Position numbers and translations under genes: made by a program
The notes under the pieces: generated by a model
The model's database searches: none
Seen by the model: the letters and a program-made list of their open reading frames with translations, nothing else
Told to the model about the DNA's origin: nothing
In this document: positions 37,853 to 48,039 of the stretch, one piece after another
How positions within the stretch are numbered: the first letter of the stretch is position 1
Layout of the letters: each line of letters starts with the position of its first letter
NCBI GenBank assembly: GCA_019009955.1
Contig: CM032230.1
Span: 110,971,001 to 111,035,000 of the forward strand
Length of the DNA stretch: 64,000 bases
From: Riptortus pedestris
Taxonomy: Eukaryota > Arthropoda > Insecta > Hemiptera > Alydidae
Reading direction: 5' to 3'

Positions 37853-38533
37853 TCCGTCACGCAGGGGCTGCGTAAACTAAGCAGATTTCCTATGTGAAGT
37901 TTAGCAATAGAGAAATCTGCATACTGGTGAACACAACACCACCATAAGTAAATACAAACGGTAATGAGAAATCTTTCAGTTAATTTAATTAAACTCTCAA
38001 CTGAAACGACTTCTGAATTGCAAGAATAATCTATTTTTAATAACTCAAATTTTAGTAGTCCAAGAACTAAAGAAGGTGGGGGGGGGGCGGATGAACAGAA
38101 TGTATTTGCATAAATCTCACAAAGTAACGAAGGTTAGGTAAGGTTAGAAACGACAGGTAAGGTTAGAAGCTTCCACCAGAGCGAGACTTACTAAAACTGC
38201 CGAACTAACCCGAAAAATACCCAACCACAGACTTCATATAAATGAAAATATCTCGGTTAATATTCATGATAGAGAATAAGTGTATATAACAATATTTATA
38301 GTAAATTTAATTTGCAATAAGATTAGTTCTATTAAAGTTTTCGATCCGATGCATAATAACGGAGATATTTCGAATTTTCGAAAATCCCCCTCTAAACCCC
38401 CCTCCCTCTGGTACGATTTCAGCCATTAACGTTTCAGCCATTAACGAACATGATCTTCCTTTTTACATAAAACGGTTAAACATCGAGTTTCGTAACGATC
38501 AAACAAAAATTGCGACCGCTAGAGCGCAAACAG

Positions 38534-38593
<60 letters not shown>

Positions 38594-38723
38594 ATAATTT
38601 TGAACGGACCTTATTTTCGTCATCTTGTGGGTAGGATTGATGGACATTTGAAGAAATATTTCGAAACTCGCGCCATGAGTACGACCAAGATAGCTGATTT
38701 CCCCTAAGGGAAATCTGCTAAAA
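37853..38723 (+). mobile_element. H-family HINE copy 16, long hybrid
   Basis: The longest uninterrupted copy, about 870 bases. It has the 5' end TCCGTCACGCAGGGGCTGCG, then version-3 sequence ('caccaccataagtaaatacaaacgg', 'ttttagtagtccaag'), then a version-2-like 'actgccgaactaac' block, then the common core. A short 'tttcagccattaacg' is duplicated at 38408-38440. (TA)n 38538-38592, 3' hairpin 'cccctaagggaaatc', GCTAAAA. Confidence 0.85.
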
Positions 38724-38969
38724 TCTTGGTACGGGATAAAATCTCTAAGGAGTGCAATCCCCTCCCCTCCAAAAAAAAAAAGAAAATTGGTTTCATAGTC
38801 TCTATCGTTCGTAGTTTCTACGACGCTGAACAGAGCTTTCTAACTTACTCCGTTTTATTTTTTAACGTTTACAACAACTTTTCATCTTATTTTTTGTTAG
38901 ACGAGATGTGAAGAAATAGGGTTTATTTGGGATGATGTGTAAAGGACAATAATTGAAAAGTCTACTTTA

Positions 38970-39312
38970 GAAGATTGGTAATATTAGATTTTTTGATCCG
39001 ATTCATAATAAAGTAATTTCAGCTTATCCATTTGAACTGTTTTCCAAACTCTTAATTCTCCCGGTTTGAATTCGGTTTCGTTCCTTAAATTCTATTAATT
39101 TTATTAACAAACTGGTTTTAAAATGTTATATTAAAAATTAAAGTATAGAATTTAGTAATAATATTAATAGTATAGTCAATTGAACGTGCTTCATTATTAT
39201 CAGATGATGGGTATTTAACACATTATCTTGGAATATTGAAGTCATGTTTAGAATACCAGCTGTAGAAGATGACCTGGATAGCTGGTTTTCCTTAAGGGAA
39301 ATCTGCTAAAGT
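38970..39312 (+). mobile_element. H-family HINE copy 17, degenerate
   Basis: A core scrap ('attggtaatattagattttttgatccgattcataataa') and, about 250 bases on, a 3' terminus ('gatagctggttttccttaagggaaatctgctaaag') remain in the right order and orientation. The sequence between them is not recognisably H. Confidence 0.5.
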
Positions 39313-39611
39313 TCACCTATGAGGAAACTCTGCGAGAAGCTAATTAGTAGACCATACAAAACGTGATCATCAGACAATAGAGCTCAATCGATTATCGGTC
39401 TATGAATAGTATTAATAATTATACTTTGATGAATAACAGTAGAATTAATGTACTTTATTTCATGAAAACATATTTTGTGCGTTATTCTTTATTTGTACCC
39501 ATAGGTAGGATAATATTTATGTAAGATGAAATCAAATGGATTCCTTCTTACATATCATATGATTTGAATTCAAACTTAATTGGCGGGTTTTAGTTCAAAT
39601 TTGGCGCCGTT

Positions 39612-40237
39612 TTAGCAGATTTCCCTTAAGGGAAATCAGCTATTGAAGTCGTACTCATGACGCGAGTTTCGAAATATATCTTCAAATGTCCATCGATCCT
39701 ACCCAGGAGATGACGAAAATGAGGTTCGTTCAAAATTATATATATATATAAATATATATATATACTCTAGCGGTCGTAATTTTTGTTTGATCGTTACCAA
39801 ACTCGGAATTTAATCGTTTTATGAAAAAAGGAAGATCAAGTTCGTTAATGGCTGAAATCGGACCAGTGGGAGGGGGGGTTTAGATGAGGGGATTTTTGAA
39901 AATTCAAAATATCTCCGTTATTATGCGTCGAAACGAAAAATTGTATAGAATCAATCTTATTGTAAATTAAATGTACTATAAATAATGTTCTATACATTTA
40001 TTCTGTATCTTGAATATTAACCGAGATATTTGCATTTGTATTGTGTGTGTGGTTGGCAGGACCCCGCCATGTTCCGGACTTTCAGCCGAGAGCTCTGGTG
40101 GCCGTTTCCGGAACTATTCGTCCCTCGTGAATAGGTTTAGAGATCCCTTCCTACTACAGCTGTTATTGGGCAGATTTGTCTACTGTAAAACTTCACGTGG
40201 GAAATCTGCTTAGTTTACGCAGCCCCTGCGTGACGGA
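39612..40237 (-). mobile_element. H-family HINE copy 18
   Basis: Near full-length and well preserved. Perfect hairpin (gatttcccttaagggaaatc), a short interrupted (TA) tract, 'actctagcggtcgtaat', version-1 5' region ('ggcaggaccccgccatgttccgg', 'cctcgtgaataggtttagagat') and 5' end GCGTGACGGA. It is a good reference for version 1. Confidence 0.9.
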
Positions 40238-41016
40238 CTTTTTATGATACGGTAAGTCGTGGAACACCCTCTAACAGCTGTTCTCGTAATTTCGTCTTTG
40301 TTCCAGAGTGCTTGCTACCCGATACTTGGTAGTCGACGGTATACTTTCTCTCCTGCTTTGTGTGAGTCCGTCCTCCTTCACGAAACAAGCTGGAATTGTC
40401 TATTATCGTAAATAGCGAGAATAACCAAATACCTATTTGAATTTGTTACTTTCTCCATTAATCCTGGCTCTCATATTTATTCAGTGCAATTAGTGCAAAG
40501 GTAAGACATTTTTATTATACTATTTTTTCTCTCATTTAAATAAATTTAAATAGTTAGTTGTCCATTTTCTTCGTTTACCTGAGCTCACCACAGCCTATTT
40601 TTTTTTTTAATTTTATGTATTGTCGCATTATTTATTATTAGCATTATTCATCAGCGCCATTATACTAAAGATGATTTCTTTCCTGTTAAACTGTTCTGTC
40701 TAAGTTACGCATGTTTTTTAAATGAGTAATTTCTTTTAGTTCACACGAGGGTTTTATTATTATTTCTAGTTACATGACATATATATATATTTGAGAGAAA
40801 TGCTGTGTTAAATTGATACATCTTTGGCAGATCTGTCACTCCCAGCAATCCATTATAAGATTAAATATTTTAAAAAATAAATAAATATATAAGGAACAAG
40901 AAAGAATATCAAAAACAAATTAGGAAATATAAAAGGCTGATAAACAAAGCAGAATATTAATAAAGTAAAATGCTGAAACAATTTAACAACAGTACAAACA
41001 CATATACACACACACA

Positions 41017-41067
<51 letters not shown>

Positions 41068-41082
41068 TCGCATATATATGCA
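40238..41082. other. Unassigned stretch with (CA)n
   Basis: 40260-40420 is slightly GC-richer but unrecognised. (CA)n lies at 41018-41066, just left of solo LTR copy 2. No genes were found. Confidence 0.5.
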
Positions 41083-41545
41083 TCGTTACGTTTATTACAA
41101 AAATAATAAACTTTGATTATTAGAAATCTTTTAGGTTGAAAAATTAAACACACAAACTTCAGCTTTTTATCACATTACAATTTATTTGACGATGCGCTAC
41201 ACACTTTTTCACAACAGTGATAAATCACAATATGCAACCGGTAACTTCATTGTACATTAACTCACGATCAACCTAATCACGGAAGTGCACAAAACACGGC
41301 ACTGCACTGATCATCACAAGAACATTGCACTGTACTGATCTTCAAAAACACGGCACTGCACTGTACTGAAACTAAATAGAACTGTTCGCTAAAGCTGCAC
41401 TGAACGCATTCTTATTTACTAATAAGAAAACAGAGAGCTAACTGACTGTCGGGCACCACCGCTCTGTAGGTTTGTCTTCATTGACTTCATACATCTTAAA
41501 TACGTGATTAACTCAGCGTAATTTTTCAAGTAAGCAGTTTTCGTG

Positions 41546-41548
<3 letters not shown>
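41083..41548. mobile_element. Solo LTR, family L, copy 2
   Basis: It aligns with 5872-6470 and 44996-45519 ('cgttacgtttattacaaaa', 'tttttatcacattacaatttatttgac', repeated cacggcactgcactg, 'aatacgtgatta'). The first base pair is mutated (TCGTTACG) and the right end is GTGACA. It is followed by a long (TA)n tract, so the target was AT-rich. It is shorter than the others through internal deletion. Confidence 0.55.

Positions 41549-41631
<83 letters not shown>
41549..41631 (+). repeat. (TA)n(GA)n microsatellite
   Basis: TA repeats of about 57 bases pass into GA repeats of about 26 bases. They begin directly at the right end of the solo LTR. Confidence 0.9.
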
Positions 41632-41636
<5 letters not shown>

Positions 41637-41735
41637 AAACTAGTAATTAACATCAATCTTTAATAAAAAAAGAGCAGCACGTCCCTTAAATTTAACTCTT
41701 AGCTGCACTGCTAGTTTTCAAAGGCCACATCTTTT

Positions 41736-42948
41736 TTTTTTTTTTTTTTTTTTTTTTATCTGAGCCCAGACTGCCTCTAAAGTTAGATGAAAAACAAGAA
41801 AATGCAGGACCTTGTAAGCCCTGCGTGGGTTTGGGTAGGTTGTCCTCTTGTACTGAGCGATGCGTTCTATTATAAGGAGTGGTTGTGAAAATTTTGGGGT
41901 GTAAGAGCGTAGGGTAGTTGTGAATGGACCCGCCATCTGGCGGTGCCTGGTGGGATAGTAAGGGATAGCAGAAAACGAAGAAGATAGGATAGGAGGAGAG
42001 TTGGTAAGAAGAAAAAGAAGAAAGATTCCCATCACAGGAGAGCGAAAGCGTAAGAAGGCTGTGTTGTAAATGATAGATATGAGAGAGAGAGCGAGGGGGG
42101 GGGGAGAGTGCGCCACTGTAGCCTATCCCAATCTAAACTACTTAACCTAATACTAAACTACATAAAACTAAAATAATGCTAAATAAAAGAAACCTATTCT
42201 AATACTAAGGGCGCTGCTGCGAGTTTTTGTGAAAAAGTAGAGGTACGATTTGATTATAAGGACATCTCCACTAGGGCCATCCTTCGATGTTTGCAAGAGC
42301 GATAACATCGATAAAGGGCGCGTCTATGCCAGCCCTTTGCCAATTCACCGGTTGCTGTGGTGTCTGTAGTGTACTGTAAAGGGGGTTGTCCATCTGGTGT
42401 AAAGAGTCAAAGATTTTAACGTGTATTTTGGCTATGGTGTTGTGGATGGGTTCGAGTGATGTTGGAGTTTGGTTGTCGTCGGAGTGTGGTGTGGGAAACG
42501 ATGCGTCGGGCAACAGTGTTTTGGTAAGTCTGTAGTCGGTTTAGGGAGGTCTATGTGAGGTATCGAAGTAGAGGGGAGCAGTATAGTAGGGCGGGTTGAA
42601 TAACTCCGCGGAGGATCATGAGTTTTAGCCTGAGGCTGAGGGTAGGGGACAGGAGGAAATGGTTTAGCGACGAAAATTTGGCCCTCAGGGAGTCGACTTA
42701 GCGTATTGTGTGTGTGGAGAAGGTTAAGTGGCGGTCCATATGTATCCCTAAATAACAAATTGATCTTGATGAGGGGATGTTGGTATCATTCAGGCTGAAT
42801 TCTGATGTCATGGCGGTTCTTTGAAAAAAGTCGAAGAGCAGGGCGTCTGTTTTTGAAGGGTTGACCCTGATGTTTAAGGCCAGCCTGTCGCTATATCCTG
42901 GCATGCTTCCTCGGCGAGGGTAAAGGCTCTTTTGTGGCTCATCGATGA
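41736..42948 (-). mobile_element. Jockey-like LINE, 5' truncated, with target duplication
   Basis: GCCACATCTTTT occurs at 41724-41735 and again at 42949-42960, a 12-base direct repeat flanking the copy. The T-run at 41731-41757 is the A-tail on the minus strand. The 5' part encodes a reverse transcriptase thumb region; the rest is C-terminal and 3' UTR. The left repeat merges into the T-run, so its exact length is uncertain. At the 5' junction a 20-base perfect palindrome overlaps the right repeat. Confidence 0.8.
42271..42930 (-). pseudogene. Jockey-like reverse transcriptase C-terminal remnant
   Basis: The minus strand gives LALNIRVNPSKTDALLF and, 20 residues on, ICYLGIHMDRHLTFSTHT, the post-catalytic region of Jockey-type RTs (NPSKT, then YLG...D..L.F..H). 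Frame changes follow near 42700 and 42500. A final frame ends with 'AKIHVKIFDSLHQM' and a stop near 42271, similar to Jockey ORF2 tails. No catalytic YADD or endonuclease remains. Confidence 0.65.
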
Positions 42949-43049
42949 GCCACATCTTTTAGCCAGCCAGCAGACCTTTCAGGGATCAATTTACATGCAG
43001 CACTGTAGATGAAGCCAGTTGGCCTTTTAACTGAAGACCCGTCCCTTAA

Positions 43050-44300
43050 GGTCGTACTCATGACTCAATTTTCGAAAAATGATTTCAAATGTCTATTGAT
43101 CCAACCCAGGAGATGGCCAAAATGAGGCTTCTTTAAAAAACTATACATATAGTTTTTTATGTAAGGGGAAAAGTGGGATAAAGCCAGGTTTCAAGGCTTC
43201 CAGAAACCAAAATGTTTACCACAAATAAGTAAAGTTTGGTTGAAATAAAGTGTACTTATCTGTTATCTACTGTAGTTAAAAAAACAACATCTAAATTTTT
43301 AATGAAGCTTTACCCTACCTTTTTTTGTAAAAAGCCATTTAGCCCGGTTTTAACCCACTAGTAGGGTAAAACCGGGTACATATGTTTTTCTTATGGGAAA
43401 ATAAAAATGTAAAGATTTTTAATGAAATTAATAATTTTTTGTTAATAAAAACTATTGTTTGATGCATTAAAACAAACCCCCATTTTGGGAACAATACAAA
43501 AATATAACGTAGTTTAACAAATAACAACGTTAATCAGTTTAGCTATTTCAAAACAATTATATATTTCAAAAAGTAAGCTCATAGTTGCAAGATTTATCAT
43601 ACTCGTATTCTTTGTGCATTATACATGCTTTTACAGTGAAATAATTAAACAAAATTAGGTAAAATTATACTTTTCATGCTTCGAGAATCGTGGCATAGCT
43701 GCTACCCGGTTTTACCCAGCGCGTGAAGTTTAAATAAAACATTGCGTCACTTGGGCATATCAAACGCTAAAGACAATTACTTAGTGCTAAAAAATATTCT
43801 AATTGTAATAGGAGTTCAGTAAAATCAAAAACCTTTTCCACCAAAATCATAAGCAGGTATCAGGAAAATTGAATTATTGTCACTGACACAAAACAGACAC
43901 GACTAACGATTTGACGTAAAGACTACTGCTTCTTCTTCAAAGGTGGATTGTAGTTGCTCCGTTATCAGCCCGGCTGCAGTACACACAACGGCTAAGAGGA
44001 GGTACCCGCTTTGCTCCCGACTACCCGCGCTATTACCCTACTCTCCCCTATTTGTCTTTTAACATTCTAGCCGTCACCTATTATGTATGATCGTTACTAA
44101 ACTCGTTATTTAAACGTTTTATGTAAAAATAAAGATCAAAATCACCTATTTTGTATGATCGTTAATAATCTCGATATTTAAACTTTATATGTAAACATAA
44201 GGATTAAGATCGTTATGGCTGAAATCACACAAGTGGGAGGGGGTTTATAGGAGTGGGGATTTCGAATATTCAAAATAACTCCGGTTTTACTAGTCGTTTC
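43050..44300 (-). mobile_element. H-family HINE copy 19, split by a MITE
   Basis: Left part 43050-43163: 'aaggtcgtactcatgactcaattttcg', 'ccaggagatggccaaaatgagg', then TA-rich. Right part 44049-44300: 'tttgtcttttaacattctagccgtcacc', 'gttttatgtaaaaataaagatc', 'ggctgaaatcacacaagtggg'. The parts join exactly across the MITE. A segment of about 70 bases is tandemly repeated in the right part (44073-44205). The hairpin and 5' end are lost. Confidence 0.75.
43164..44048. mobile_element. MITE-like element with TA duplication
   Basis: The ends are inverted: left AGGGGAAAAGTGGGATAAAG and right complement GGGGAGAGTAGGGTAATAGC. TA flanks both sides (43162-43163, 44049-44050). The interior repeats the theme with 'agcccggttttaacccactagtagggtaaaaccggg' near 43340-43375 and 'acccggttttacccagcg' near 43707. 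The length is about 885 bases with no transposase-like frame. TA targets and such G-rich ends suit the Tc1/mariner-pogo group, but this is inference. The surrounding H copy shows where it landed. Confidence 0.75.
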
Positions 44301-44995
44301 AAATAATAAGGGAGAATCGTAAAGTTGTGACCTCTTCAACTTGAAATTATGTGTGTGTGGGCGTGTGTATTAAGCTGTATATTTCCATTTCTCATTTAGA
44401 TACTATAAAATTCCTCCTCCGCTACAAATAAATTTAGATCATCTAGATAGAACTCATTTGTGCTATACTTGAGTTTGATTATTTAGTTAAATCAACAAAG
44501 CCGTCCTAAACCGAAGCTTTTTACAAAGGGAAATGTTCAAATATCATTTAGATTACATTATTTGATGAGTTCTTGTGTTACCGTTAATCAGAAATGTTTT
44601 TGAGAGAATATATGAAACATTATTTACAATTATTTAAAATTACAGTTCAAAATTCAATACTAAATTATTATTATTCCTCTTAAAGTCATTAAAAATTTTA
44701 ATTTAAACTCGAGATGTGACTAAAATTCAATCATCTTTGAAAGGAGAAATGACAGAAGATCGAATGATAACAAAATATTTACAAAATGATGCTTGACACC
44801 TCTTTAAGAGTTGTACATACATATTGGGAAAGAAATTCGACTCTGGCAACAAGGCGATCATATCAAGGAATTTTATTTGTTGATAAATATAGTATTGTCA
44901 AAATACAAGATGATGGTAAAAATAATACAACGTCATAGTTAAGTGTATACACCGCAAACTTACATCTTCTCGACTCACTTTCAAAGTTTTAATAT
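44301..44995. other. Unassigned AT-rich stretch
   Basis: No motifs, repeats or coding were recognised between H copy 19 and the solo LTR. Confidence 0.5.
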
Positions 44996-45519
44996 TGTTA
45001 CGTTTATTACAAAAAAAACAGCAATAAACGTTGTTGATTAGAGTTCTCTTGGATTGCAATATTAAACACACACACAGTTCACAGTTTTTATCACTGCCAA
45101 TTTATTTAACAATGCATTACACACGGACACAGTCCAATAATTCACTCACGATCACTGAAGTTCACAAGAACACGGCACTGCCACTGTCCCTGACTTCGTG
45201 AAGATAACGGCACTGCACTGTCTTAAACACGGCACTATACTGTTCTTTACAGAGTCACGGCACAACACTGTTCTTCACATAAAACACTTTACCGCGCTTC
45301 AACTAAGTCGCACTGTTGCACTGAACTCGAATGTTACACGATTATATAGAGGAGCGGCAACATCAAAGGAATCTGTCTCGATAGTACTCTTAGTCTGAAA
45401 CAATCCCGGCTCCACTAGACACTTCGTATGCCAATAGTCCTTCCTCGGTCGGCTCCTTTGTACTTCCTAAATACGTGACTATCTCTGTTTAAATTGTCAT
45501 GTATTTAATTTTCACAACA
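44996..45519. mobile_element. Solo LTR, family L, copy 3 (reference copy)
   Basis: It runs TGTTACGTTTATTAC to TTTTCACAACA, 524 bases, flanked by ATAT on both sides (44992-44995 and 45520-45523), a 4-base duplication typical of many LTR elements. It contains a TATA-like 'tatatagagg' near 45344, three 'cacggcac' blocks and AATAAA-like strings near the left end. The TATA string is palindromic, so transcription direction is not certain. No internal region is left. Confidence 0.75.
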
Positions 45520-45523
45520 ATAT

Positions 45524-46120
45524 TCTGAAGAAGATAATTTAAACGCAACTTGGTATTAAAACTGACTGATGGAGTAGTGAGATATTCGCCAAAAAAACTA
45601 CTAAATATCTCCATGAGATCGGAATATATTACATATTTTCAGAACTATTAATAGGAAAAGAGAATGAAGCAATTTCGTGTTTTTGTCGCAGCTAAAATCC
45701 CCCTTCCTCACCTTTTGTGATTTTGTTTTTTACTGACTCAGCTAAATTATCTTCACAGAACTGTATTTTGAAATAAAATGCCTGAGGGTGACCCAATGAG
45801 GCACCGAAATCTTTTGCCAAATAAATATATCACCGTAAGATGATTTTTTATTATTTAAATTTTACACTTTTATATCACATGTTAATTTTAAAGTTTTCAA
45901 TTGGATTTAGTAATAAACGATTGTTAAGTTTGGTGATACCACTTACAGTACAAGTATAGGAATGGGCTCTAAACAGTTGAATGTAAAAAAAGTTAAGGAA
46001 TTCCTTGTTGCTTTTTTTTTCTCCTCATAGTAACCCTATGAGGAGTTATTTATTTGAATACATGTTCCATTGCCACATGGCATATTACATGTATTATTAT
46101 GTTTAAATACATTTTTATTT
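45524..46120. other. Unassigned stretch
   Basis: It contains 'gcctgagggtgacccaatgaggcaccgaaatcttttgccaaataaa' near 45780-45825, a string of the type found near ends of some retroelements, but with no element body. No other signal. Confidence 0.4.
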
Positions 46121-46123
46121 TCT

Positions 46124-46149
<26 letters not shown>

Positions 46150-46154
<5 letters not shown>

Positions 46155-47211
46155 GTAACCTCTGTCTGTACATTGAACACCATATCTGCCTTTAGTTTCT
46201 TTCGTGTAAGTTTGTTAGTTTGTTTGTCTGTTAGTTAGTTAGTTTGTATGTTAGATTGTTTGTTTGTTACCTTTTCACGCATAAACGGCTGAACCGAATT
46301 TTATGAAATTTGGTATGTATATTACTACTAACCCAACCTAGACTTATATTAATTTTCTCTGAGACGAACAGGAGTGGGGGTTATAAGGGAAACCTGAAAT
46401 TAAAAATAGCGATATTTCGTTTTTTATTGGTTTTTCGGCAAATATGCACATAACAAAAGTTGTTTATTTTGTTATTTAGAGTAACTTTTGTTATATACAC
46501 TTTTGTTGTATACCGAAGTTTAAATGCGTTATACGCTAAAAATTACAGCGGGAGTCAACAATATTATTTGCCAAAAATGACTCAACTGAACTGAATAAAA
46601 CTCGGTATGTGTATGAGTAGTGAGGCCTTCATTATACTATGCCATACCAACATTTCTATGGACGGGCAGGAGTGGGGGTTATAAGGGAAGCCTGAAATTA
46701 TAAATAGCGATATTTCGTTTCCTATTGGTTTTTCCGCAAATATAAACATAACAAAAGTTGTTTATTTTGTTATTTGGAGTAACTTTTGTTATATACACTT
46801 TTGTCGTATACCTAAGCATAAATGAGTTATACGTTAAAACTTTAGCGGGCACTAACGGCTGAACCGAACTTAACAAAGCTCGGTATGTCAATTAGCATTA
46901 ATTCTTCCATGATTATAAGTTATATTAAAATTTTTAGGTTCAAACATGAGTGGGGGTTATAAGGGAGGCCTGAAATAAAAATTCACCATATTTAAATGTA
47001 TAAGAGGCGGGAAATATAAAAATATCGAAGACTAAGAAGCCTTATCGAACAAATAATTCTATTATTAGCAAATCACCGGCAACGACGGGTATCAATCCTA
47101 AACACTGGGACGAGTAAATGTCAAAATATTGTGCAATGTAAAGCCTGCTAAAAAATACCATCACCATTCAGCCTCAAATGAATTCCCGGGCGAAGCCGGG
47201 TATCTGAGCTA

Positions 47212-47212
<1 letters not shown>
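46150..47212 (+). mobile_element. Helitron-like element (HEL), non-autonomous
   Basis: The 3' end has a 5-bp-stem hairpin CCCGG-GCGAAG-CCGGG (47185-47200), then 8 bases, then CTAG followed by T, the canonical Helitron 3' arrangement (hairpin, CTRR, insertion between A and T). It sits between (TA)n tracts, ideal A/T target sites. The 5' end is less certain; a TCTGTCTGTACATTG start near 46162 would fit the TC rule. The interior holds three tandem units of about 290 bases. No Rep/helicase was found. Confidence 0.7.
46369..46985 (+). repeat. Three internal tandem units of about 290 bases
   Basis: Units begin at about 46369, 46661 and 46945, each with aggagtgggggttataaggg (third: catgagtgggggttataagg), then 'aaatagcgatatttcg', 'aacataacaaaagttgtttat' and a 'gctgaaccgaa' block. 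The third is cut short after about 40 bases. Each unit also contains the 'cggctgaaccgaa..t.aaa.ctcggtatgt' block that stands at the element's own 5' part. Confidence 0.75.

Positions 47213-47257
<45 letters not shown>
47213..47257 (+). repeat. (TA)n microsatellite after the Helitron-like end
   Basis: A 45-base TA tract begins at the T following CTAG. A second TA tract ends just before the element's 5' side (46125-46150). Together they mark insertion within a TA microsatellite. Confidence 0.85.
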
Positions 47258-47260
<3 letters not shown>

Positions 47261-48039
47261 ATCAACTATCTACTCAAATATTATATACAAGAAATAAAAT
47301 AATATAATACAATATTAAAATAAGTAAGATAATTACAAACCAAATTAATAAAAGAAATAAAAAAATAAGAACAAACAAAAAAAAAATCAATTAAAGTTAA
47401 ACTCAACCGATTTTTAATTTGCGAGTCTATGTAAGGTAAATATATTGAATTATGATTCCCATTCCTCACAATCAACTTTATTATTTATTTATTTATGGAC
47501 ATCACATCAAAGGTGATTTGCCCTTTCAAAAATTGCACAATAACAAAAGTAACAAATTGTTAAATAACAAAAGTAAAATAGATAACAAGAAGTAACAATA
47601 AGAAATACCAGAAAAAAAACAATGACAAATAACAAACGTGAAATAGATAAACATTTTATATGTAAACATTAAAAAAAAAATATATATATAAAAAAAAAAT
47701 TAGTGATGAGTATAGTTGGTGGATGATCAGTAGGAAATTAATGGCTGAAAATGATACTTTTTTCTAATATTTGACGTAATTTTTTCGTTCAGGGTAAACA
47801 TATACATGTGTACAAAAGCATCTAAAACATGTGGCATGTGTGTAGTTCTAATATTTATTTATTTATTTAGTTTATTTAGGTGTGTCGCAATTTAAGCGAT
47901 TCATACATTTTCTTGTAATGATTCTAAAATAGTAGAGGTAAAGCCACCTTATAAAAACCAATAAAAAAGGTTAAAAAATCTACAGAGGTAGGTAAAAATA
48001 CGGAAATTTATTTTTTCTCCAGTGGATATTATTGCAGTC
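47258..48039. other. Unassigned AT-rich stretch
   Basis: It contains 'ttatttatttatttatggacatcacatcaaagg' near 47480 and 'tgtcgcaatttaagcgattcat' near 47884, plus A-rich runs. No coding or element ends. Confidence 0.5.
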
